From: an uncultured Bacteroidota bacterium
Lineage (GTDB): Bacteria; Bacteroidota; Bacteroidia; Bacteroidales; P3
Reading direction: 5' to 3'
DNA: 19,974 bases
NCBI GenBank assembly: GCA_900545215.1
Contig: UQXW01000039.1
Location: 1 to 19,974 of the forward strand
The position numbers and the translations under genes were made by a program. How positions within the stretch are numbered: the first letter of the stretch is position 1; every line of letters starts with the position of its first letter. Below are positions 6,899 to 13,144 of this stretch, piece by piece. The notes under the pieces were generated by a model. It did no database searches. It saw only the letters and a list, made by a program, of their open reading frames with translations, and was not told the DNA's origin.

Positions 6899-8371
6899 AT
6901 GAATAAAGGAAAATTGGTTGTTTACAACACCTTGTCGCGAAAGAAAGAAGAATTCGAACCGCTCAACCCACCCTTTGTGGGCATGTATGTTTGCGGACCT
7001 ACGGTTTACGGAGACGCTCACTTGGGTCATGCAAGGGCGGCATTGACATTCGATACCGTTTTTCGTTTCTTGCAATTCTTGGGCTATAAAGTGAGGTATG
7101 TGAGAAATATAACGGACGTAGGACACTTGGAAAACGACAGCGATGCAGGCGAAGACAAGATTGCCAAGAAAGCAAGGCTGGAACAGCTCGAACCTATGGA
7201 GGTCGCACAATATTACACCAAGCGATACCTCGATGCAATGGACGCAATGAACGTGCTTCGTCCCAGTATCCAGCCGACGGCTACGGGGCATATCATGGAG
7301 CAAATAGACATCGTCAAGATACTATTGGAAAAGGGTTATGCTTACGAAAGCAACGGCAGCGTATATTTCGATGTCAACAAATACAATAACGATACCCATA
7401 ACTACGGAATACTTTCCAATCGCGTCATCGACGAGATGATTGCAAACACTCGCGAATTGGACGGACAGAGCGAGAAACGCAATCCTGCCGATTTCGCACT
7501 CTGGAAGAAAGCATCTCCGGAACATATCATGCGATGGGCGTCTCCGTGGAGCGTAGGATTCCCCGGCTGGCATTTGGAGTGTACGGCAATGAGCAGAAAG
7601 TACCTTGGAGAACGATTCGACATTCATGGAGGGGGCTTGGATCTCTTATTCCCGCACCATGAGAGCGAAATAGCCCAATCCGTCTGTGCTTTCGGTTGCG
7701 AACCTGCCAAATATTGGTTGCATAACAATATGATAACCATAGGAGGACAAAAGATGGGCAAGAGTTTGGGCAATTTCATCACCTTGAACGAGTTCTTCGA
7801 AGGCAAACACCCCAAGTTGGATAAGGCTTACAGCCCTATGACGATACGTTTCTTCGTTTTGCAGGCACATTACCGTTCCACATTGGATTTCTCCAACGAA
7901 GCACTATCCGCAGCCGAGAAAGGAATGAAGAAATTGTTCGAAGCACAGAAAAACATCGATGCTTTACCGACATCGGATAAGTCGAGCGTGGATTTTCCCG
8001 CTTTATTCGATAAATGCGTCGAAGCAATGTGCGACGATTTCAACACCCCGATGGTTATAGCCCACCTCTTTGAGATAACACGTCTCATAAACCTTGTTGC
8101 CGATAAGAAAGAGACCATAACCGAAGCCGATAAGCAAGCATTGAAAGAAAACTTCGCAATCGTTTTCAACGATATACTCGGAATGAAAAACGAACAGGCG
8201 GATAATTCCATGCACATCGTCGATTCGCTGATGCAAGTCATTCTGTCGCTTCGCAAAGAGGCAAGAGCGAACAAGGATTGGGCTAAAAGCGATATGATAA
8301 GAGACGAGCTGGCAAAGGCGGGAATTGTAATCAAAGACGGCAAAGACGGTGCAAGTTGGACGATGGAGTAA
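6899..8371 (+). CDS. cysS: Cysteine--tRNA ligase
   Basis: Class I aminoacyl-tRNA synthetase that charges tRNA-Cys. The 490-residue protein carries the CysS HIGH-type motif HLGH at 41-44 within GPTVYGDAHLGH, and the KMSKS-type loop KMGKS at 285-289. The zinc ligands that select cysteine are all present: C32, C228, H253 and E257, with the family spacing. The C-terminal DALR-like region (about 330-490) is complete. Length is slightly above the typical 460-470. It lies inside the rbfA-punA run, 10 bases after the permease. Confidence 0.97.
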   Translation: MNKGKLVVYNTLSRKKEEFEPLNPPFVGMYVCGPTVYGDAHLGHARAALTFDTVFRFLQFLGYKVRYVRNITDVGHLENDSDAGEDKIAKKARLEQLEPMEVAQYYTKRYLDAMDAMNVLRPSIQPTATGHIMEQIDIVKILLEKGYAYESNGSVYFDVNKYNNDTHNYGILSNRVIDEMIANTRELDGQSEKRNPADFALWKKASPEHIMRWASPWSVGFPGWHLECTAMSRKYLGERFDIHGGGLDLLFPHHESEIAQSVCAFGCEPAKYWLHNNMITIGGQKMGKSLGNFITLNEFFEGKHPKLDKAYSPMTIRFFVLQAHYRSTLDFSNEALSAAEKGMKKLFEAQKNIDALPTSDKSSVDFPALFDKCVEAMCDDFNTPMVIAHLFEITRLINLVADKKETITEADKQALKENFAIVFNDILGMKNEQADNSMHIVDSLMQVILSLRKEARANKDWAKSDMIRDELAKAGIVIKDGKDGASWTME

Positions 8372-8391
8372 CCCGAAAAAACATATCGACG

Positions 8392-9393
8392 ATGAGAACG
8401 AACCATAAAATATATGTATGCGGCTTATTGCTACTTGCCATGTTAGCATTCGTTTCATGCAAAAAGCAAACCGCAGCACCGACGGAGACAATCGATTATA
8501 CCAAGATAGAGATACCGGATTTCAATGCCGACAGTGCTTACCACTATGTCGAGACACAATGCAACTTCGGCCCGAGAATACCGAACGGAAAGGCTGCCAG
8601 AGCCTGCGGAGATTACATCATAGAGTTCATGAGCCGCTATGCCGACACAGTCTATGTGCAGGAATTTTCTTCCCGCCTATGGGACAAGACGGAAGTCGAG
8701 GGACGCAACATCATTGCTTCCTTTAACCTCGACGCAACGGACAGGGTGCTTCTCGGAGCCCATTGGGACAGCCGTCTTTGGGCAGATCAAGACCCCGAAC
8801 CTGCCAATCGCAAAACTCCTATACTCGGAGCGAACGACGGAGCCAGCGGTGTGGGAGTATTGATGGAGATTGCAAGAGTGTTGAAGCAAAAGCCGACATC
8901 GCAAGGCATCGATATAATATTCTTCGATTTGGAAGACCAAGGTTCGCCGCAGTGGGCTGTCGATGCGGATATAGAAGATCAAACGGATTGGTGCCTCGGT
9001 TCTCAATATTGGTCGCAAAATCTCCATATTCCTTTCTACAAAGCCAACTATGGAATTCTATTGGATATGGTCGGATACAGCAATCCGCGTTTCACGAAGG
9101 AAGCACAATCCATGGAATATGCCTCTTCGATAATGAACAAGGTGTGGGACATTGCCGCAAGCAAAGGCTATTCCGATGTCTTCGTCAGCGAGAAAACCTA
9201 TCCGATAATGGACGACCATATATGGGTCAATATCTATGCCAAAATACCGATGATAGATATTGTACAGAACGACCCGGCAAGCAGTTTCTTCCCTTATTGG
9301 CATACGGTAAAGGATAATATGGACTATATCGACAAACGAACTTTGAAAATGGTCGGAGACGTTTGCCTTACCACAATATACAGCGTTCAATAG
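8392..9393 (+). CDS. Type II glutaminyl-peptide cyclotransferase lipoprotein (M28 fold)
   Basis: Predicted lipoprotein of 333 residues that probably cyclises N-terminal glutamine of exported proteins to pyroglutamate. A hydrophobic signal is followed by the lipobox-like FVSC with C23. Visible M28/QC motifs are GAHWDSR (122-128), GANDGASG with D149, FFDLEDQG with E181-D182, WCLGSQYW (200-207), LLDMVG with D225, and PYWHT with W303-H304. The Trp before the metal-binding His is a mark of animal-type glutaminyl cyclases; E181 aligns with their catalytic Glu, and D149, D182 and H304 with the single zinc site. A plain M28 aminopeptidase is the alternative. An upstream in-frame start overlapping cysS would bury the signal peptide, so ATG 8392, 20 bases after cysS, is chosen. 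See the neighbouring cargo proteins with predicted N-terminal Gln. Confidence 0.8.
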   Translation: MRTNHKIYVCGLLLLAMLAFVSCKKQTAAPTETIDYTKIEIPDFNADSAYHYVETQCNFGPRIPNGKAARACGDYIIEFMSRYADTVYVQEFSSRLWDKTEVEGRNIIASFNLDATDRVLLGAHWDSRLWADQDPEPANRKTPILGANDGASGVGVLMEIARVLKQKPTSQGIDIIFFDLEDQGSPQWAVDADIEDQTDWCLGSQYWSQNLHIPFYKANYGILLDMVGYSNPRFTKEAQSMEYASSIMNKVWDIAASKGYSDVFVSEKTYPIMDDHIWVNIYAKIPMIDIVQNDPASSFFPYWHTVKDNMDYIDKRTLKMVGDVCLTTIYSVQ

Positions 9394-9464
9394 CGTTCTC
9401 CGATAAATGCCTTATGCGATTTATGCGGCGTTTCGCTGCATGAATCGCTTATCGACAAGAGAGA

Positions 9465-9890
9465 ATGAAAAGAATTATTCCGATACTGTTTTTTTCGAGC
9501 ATTATATCATTCACGTCATGCGAAGAGGATTACCCCGATTATGCATACGTGAATTTTTATATAGACCCCGACAGTGCGGAATACTATAATCTCAATTATG
9601 GAAACAGAGGCTGGGAATACTTCGAGGGAGGAGCGAGAGGCGTTGTCATTTTCCGTAACAGTTGGGACGAGTTCATAGCATTCGAACGCACTTGCGTAGC
9701 CAAGGATTGCCACGGCAGATTGGAAGTCGATACCACCAATAACGTCATACTGTATTGCCCCAAGTGCAATTCGCAATATATTTCATACGACGGCTCGCCC
9801 ATTCAGGGAAGTCTTGCAAGGAGGTCGCTCTTTACCTATTGTTCTTATTTCGACGGCTTATATCTTTGGGTGAGCAACTGTAACAATTAA
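9465..9890 (+). CDS. Four-cysteine Rieske-like lipoprotein
   Basis: Lipoprotein of 141 residues; the signal ends FTSC with C19. The second half resembles a Rieske domain: a first loop C77-VAKD-C82-H83, a second loop C98-PK-C101-NSQY, then G-x4-GS-x5-L, the pattern that follows the second Rieske loop. In a true Rieske protein the loops are CxHxGC and CPCHGS. Here the first His position is Ala (A79) and the second is Cys (C101), leaving C77, C82, C98 and C101 as candidate ligands, a zinc-knuckle or rubredoxin-like set. C126 and C139 lie further on. Whether it binds iron-sulfur, zinc or nothing is unknown, and no function is assigned. It ends one base before lpxK and begins 71 bases after the cyclase. 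Confidence 0.65.
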   Translation: MKRIIPILFFSSIISFTSCEEDYPDYAYVNFYIDPDSAEYYNLNYGNRGWEYFEGGARGVVIFRNSWDEFIAFERTCVAKDCHGRLEVDTTNNVILYCPKCNSQYISYDGSPIQGSLARRSLFTYCSYFDGLYLWVSNCNN

Positions 9891-9891
9891 C

Positions 9892-10929
9892 ATGATGTAC
9901 GGACTGATAAACCATATTCGCAACAGATTGTTCGATAAGGGTATTTTGAAAACCACTTCTCATGACATACCGGTGATAAGCGTCGGAAACCTGAAAGCGG
10001 GCGGCACTGGAAAAACCCCCTTTGTCGAATACTTGCTCCGATTGCTCTCTTCGTCATATAATATAGCCGTCATCTCACGCGGATACGGCAGAAAGACGAA
10101 GGGCTACAGGCTTGTCGAGCCGCATGGTAGGGCAGAGGACTTCGGCGACGAACCTTTGCAGATGGCTAAGAAGTTTCCCGATGTTCTTTTCGCCGTTTGC
10201 GAAAATCGGAACAGGGCTGTTGAAATCATAGAGAGAGAATACCCTGACATAAACCTCGTTCTGCTCGATGATGCTTACCAACACAGATACACGGCTCGGG
10301 ATTTCGATATATTGTTGACCGAGTACAATCGCCCTTTTTTCAAAGACAGGGTATTGCCATTCGGCCTGCTCAGGGAATATCGCAGAGGCTACGAACGGGC
10401 AGACTGCATAGTCGTAACCAAATGTCCTCCTCTTGAAGAGGCGGACAGAAAAAATTTTGTAGATAGGTTGAAACCTCTGCCGAATCAAAGAGTTTTCTTT
10501 TCCGAAATACGTTACAGACTGCCATATCATATAAACGATATGAACCGAACGGTCGAGCTGTCCGAACACAGTGTGGTTCTGTTTACCGGAATATCGAATA
10601 ATTCCCATATCGTAAGCTATCTGAAAAGCAAAACCCTTCTGCTCGGCACAATATCCTACAACGACCACCATGACTTCTCGCAAAGAGACCGTCTTCACAT
10701 CTTGCACCGGTTCCGAAAGCTCGGAAAAGCGGACAGCATTTTGCTGACAACGGAAAAAGACGCAGGGAGAATAGGCTCGTTTCCCGCAGATGTTTATGTG
10801 CTTCCCATAGATGTGGAGGCAATGCCTTATCCTCGAACTTGCGAATCGCTGAAAACAATAATAAATCAATGTATATGTATCAAACAATCGAACAAACGGC
10901 ACAATACCTCAAAGAACGCACGACAATAA
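9892..10929 (+). CDS. lpxK: Tetraacyldisaccharide 4'-kinase
   Basis: LpxK phosphorylates the 4' position of the lipid A disaccharide precursor at the inner-membrane cytoplasmic face. The 345-residue protein has the family P-loop in GNLKAGGTGKTPF (32-44), the SRGYGR segment (62-67), the LLDDAYQHR signature with D126, D127 and H131, and a late LLTTEKDAGR motif usual for LpxK. No strong N-terminal membrane anchor is evident, only a weakly amphipathic start. Two adjacent ATGs (9892 and 9895) could both serve. Its last 61 bases overlap punA in another frame. Confidence 0.95.
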   Translation: MMYGLINHIRNRLFDKGILKTTSHDIPVISVGNLKAGGTGKTPFVEYLLRLLSSSYNIAVISRGYGRKTKGYRLVEPHGRAEDFGDEPLQMAKKFPDVLFAVCENRNRAVEIIEREYPDINLVLLDDAYQHRYTARDFDILLTEYNRPFFKDRVLPFGLLREYRRGYERADCIVVTKCPPLEEADRKNFVDRLKPLPNQRVFFSEIRYRLPYHINDMNRTVELSEHSVVLFTGISNNSHIVSYLKSKTLLLGTISYNDHHDFSQRDRLHILHRFRKLGKADSILLTTEKDAGRIGSFPADVYVLPIDVEAMPYPRTCESLKTIINQCICIKQSNKRHNTSKNARQ

Positions 10930-11684
10930 AGCCTAAAACGGCAGTCATATTGGGCAGCGGATTGGGAGACTTCGCCGAAGGAATGGAACTGGAAAGCCGA
11001 ATGGCATATAAGGACATACCGAATTTCCCTGTCTCCACGGTGAAAGGACATAAGGAAGAGCTGCTTTTCGGCACCATGGGTGGTAAAGAAATAATGTGTA
11101 TGCAGGGACGCTTTCATTACTATGAGGGATTTACCATGCAACAGATAACCTTCCCAATCAGAGTGATGAAAGCCTTGGGCATAGAGCTGCTTGTGGTAAC
11201 CAATGCTTCGGGAGCGGTAAACCCGACGTACAATGTGGGCGACATAATGCTGATAAAAGACCATATAAACTTTATGCCCAACCCGCTTATCGGACCTAAT
11301 GATTCGAGATTCGGAACTCGTTTCCCCTCGATGGACAACGCTTACGACAAAACAATGAGAGAATATGCCAAAATCGCCGCTTCACAAAACGGTATTCCTT
11401 TGCAGGAAGGAGTTTATGTGGGAACGACCGGTCCAAGCTATGAAACCCCTGCCGAATATGGTTTTTTCAGAACCATAGGAGGCGACACCGTGGGCATGAG
11501 TACCGTTCCGGAGGTAATCGTTGCCGCTCATTCCGGAATAAAAGTGCTTGGCATGAGTGTGATAGGCAATGTTTTCAGACCCGATGAGGTGAAAGAATGC
11601 ACTCATGACGAGGTTTTGGAAGGCGTTGCCAAGGCAGGCGACAAGATGAGTCGTATTGTGAAGAGCCTTATAAACAATCTCTGA
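10869..11684 (+). CDS. punA: Purine-nucleoside phosphorylase (trimeric type)
   Basis: Splits purine nucleosides with phosphate into base and ribose-1-phosphate. The 271-residue protein fits the trimeric PNP/MTAP family: phosphate loop GSGLG (29-33), GRFHYYEG with H83, TNASGAVNP (111-119), the base-binding SYETPAE with E192, GMSTVPEV with M210, and N234. The catalytic Asn is normally in an ITN context; here it reads VIGN, so the Thr is Gly while Asn is kept. ATG 10869 was chosen over an upstream in-frame ATG at 10839 (extra residues unlike the family); ATG 10875 is equally possible. It overlaps lpxK by about 61 bases and is the last gene of the rbfA operon. Confidence 0.93.
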   Translation: MYMYQTIEQTAQYLKERTTIKPKTAVILGSGLGDFAEGMELESRMAYKDIPNFPVSTVKGHKEELLFGTMGGKEIMCMQGRFHYYEGFTMQQITFPIRVMKALGIELLVVTNASGAVNPTYNVGDIMLIKDHINFMPNPLIGPNDSRFGTRFPSMDNAYDKTMREYAKIAASQNGIPLQEGVYVGTTGPSYETPAEYGFFRTIGGDTVGMSTVPEVIVAAHSGIKVLGMSVIGNVFRPDEVKECTHDEVLEGVAKAGDKMSRIVKSLINNL

Positions 11685-11715
11685 ACGTAAGTATCGTAAC
11701 AGCTCATGGAAACAC

Positions 11716-11752
11716 GTTTTCAATCCATGGAGATGGCTTGAAAACTTTCACT
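11716..11752 (+). terminator. Possible terminator of the rbfA-punA operon
   Basis: GTTTTCAA (11716-11723) pairs perfectly with TTGAAAAC (11738-11745); inside, CCAT (11725-11728) pairs with ATGG (11733-11736). Only TTTCACTT follows, so the U-tract is poor and the stem A/T-rich. It lies 32 bases after punA. Confidence 0.4.
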
Positions 11753-11790
11753 TGTACGGATTGGGTAAACAGCCTTTTGCAAAAACGGAA

Positions 11791-11871
11791 ACAAAACGCC
11801 GCTTTGCTGTGATTGACACGCCTGAAGAATTTCGTCGAACGCAGATTCGTTGCAGCGGAACGGCGTTTTGT
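11791..11871. repeat. Long imperfect hairpin in the punA downstream gap
   Basis: ACAAAACGCCG (11791-11801) is perfectly complementary to CGGCGTTTTGT (11861-11871). After one C-A mismatch, pairing continues between 11803-11813 and 11849-11859 with several G-T pairs, leaving a loop of about 35 bases. No T-run follows, so it is not an ordinary terminator. Confidence 0.6.
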
Positions 11872-12019
11872 CGAGAAGTTGTCGAACGATAAGGAAAACA
11901 AATGATTGGAAATATGTCATCATTCGGGAAATAGAAAACAGCAGGACAAAATTCTGCATATCGAAAAGACTTGAAAATGAATGTAAGTACGAAAAAATCG
12001 ACAAAAAAGTATGCAGAGT

Positions 12020-12051
12020 TTTGGCTATATGGAGGAAAAGACGTACATTTG
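12020..12051 (+). promoter_or_regulatory. Bacteroidota-type promoter for the 12091 gene
   Basis: TTTG at 12020-12023, a 20-base spacer, then TACATTTG at 12044-12051 fit the consensus closely. Initiation near 12056 would leave an A-rich leader of about 35 bases. Confidence 0.75.
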
Positions 12052-12090
12052 CAGCCGAAAATAGTGATTAACAATAACAATTCAACAGAA

Positions 12091-13029
12091 ATGAAAAGAA
12101 TTATTCTTTCAGTCCTTGCGATAGGACTATCGATGGGCGTAATGGCTCAAAAGAAAAGCGATGCTGAAATTTCTTTGGCTTCTAAGAAAATCAATGTTCA
12201 AGCACCTAAATCAACGGACATTTACACTCAATTTGATGAATCTTGTGCAACGATAGACAGTATCAATTTCGTTCAAGCATCATACCAAGGTCAATTTGCA
12301 GGAATGTGTACAGGTCAAAACCTTTATGGCGATACAAAATATGCAGAGGTTTACAACTTCGGACAAAATGTACAAATCTTTGGTATTGCAACTATTATTG
12401 CTAATATGGTAGAAACACCGATTGAACAAAATATACCTATACAGTTGATGTCTGCAGATTTTTCTTCGGTATTGGCTGAGGGTAGCGTAGAGGCAACTGA
12501 TTTGGTAGAAGATTTTACTACTATAACATTCTCATCTCCTGTAACAGCGAGCAGCGTAGCTTGTGTTGTTGAAACAGGCGAGCTTAATGTTCAATCAGAA
12601 AATGATCCATTTAATCTTTTGGCTGTTGCATCTACACCTTTTGGTTGTGGTTCAGGAGAAAATTCTTATTCTTACAGCATTGTTGACCAAGCAGGCAATT
12701 ATGGTTGGGTAACTATGATGTCAGGATATCGACAAGATTGCGATTTGTTTATCTTCCCTATTGTTGAAGGTGCAGCAGGTTTGTCTGACGTTGAGTTGAA
12801 CTCTTTGTCTTATGTTTATCCTAATCCTGCAAAGAGCGAAGTGATGTTGGCTTCTTCTTTGTCGATTAACAAGGTCGAGATAGTAAACGTTTTGGGACAA
12901 CTTGTGTTTGCAAGCGACGTTAACGCAAACTCCATAAAGGTGAATACTTCCGACTTTGCAGCAGGTAACTACATCGTGAAGATGTACACTGAAAGCGGAG
13001 TGGCAACAAAGAAATTGGTCGTTGAATAA
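12091..13029 (+). CDS. T9SS-sorted secreted protein of unknown function
   Basis: Product of 312 residues, not recognised beyond its ends. A signal peptide (about 1-19) ends VMA followed by QKK, predicting an N-terminal glutamine after cleavage. The C-terminal 75 residues form a T9SS type A domain (YVYPNPAKS, then VNVLGQ, ending KKLVVE). The middle (about 35-235) is rich in Ser, Thr, Val and Phe, looks beta-sandwich-like, and has several cysteines but no catalytic motif. Codons are richer in T-ending forms than in the operon before it. An in-frame ATG at 11971 would add 40 residues, but it lies upstream of the promoter and would bury the signal peptide, so ATG 12091 is right. A terminator follows. 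Confidence 0.85.
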   Translation: MKRIILSVLAIGLSMGVMAQKKSDAEISLASKKINVQAPKSTDIYTQFDESCATIDSINFVQASYQGQFAGMCTGQNLYGDTKYAEVYNFGQNVQIFGIATIIANMVETPIEQNIPIQLMSADFSSVLAEGSVEATDLVEDFTTITFSSPVTASSVACVVETGELNVQSENDPFNLLAVASTPFGCGSGENSYSYSIVDQAGNYGWVTMMSGYRQDCDLFIFPIVEGAAGLSDVELNSLSYVYPNPAKSEVMLASSLSINKVEIVNVLGQLVFASDVNANSIKVNTSDFAAGNYIVKMYTESGVATKKLVVE

Positions 13030-13059
13030 TTTCCGTTCGGAAAGCAATGAAAAACATAT

Positions 13060-13096
13060 CGGAGTCGTTTCCCCATGGTGAAACGATTCTGTTTTT
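13060..13096 (+). terminator. Intrinsic terminator after the 12091 gene
   Basis: A 12-bp stem pairs 13060-13071 with 13080-13091 (two G-T pairs), with an 8-base loop CCCATGGT and TTTTT at 13092-13096. An A-run lies on the left side. Confidence 0.75.
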
Positions 13097-13144
13097 CCAA
13101 ATAGAAAAAGGGTTTGAAGAAAAACAAATTTAAATCATAAGTAT

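Larger units (their letters stand above)
11685..12043. other. Non-coding stretch after punA
   Basis: No ORF here looks like protein; several overlapping ORFs on both strands (60-110 codons) are mutually exclusive and lack recognisable features. It holds two inverted repeats, listed separately, and leads into the promoter of the 12091 gene. Confidence 0.6.

Noticed and set aside
11720..12080. Overlapping minus-strand ORFs of 94 and 110 codons after punA
   Set aside because: They exclude each other, have no signal, domain or start context, and run across the promoter of the 12091 gene.
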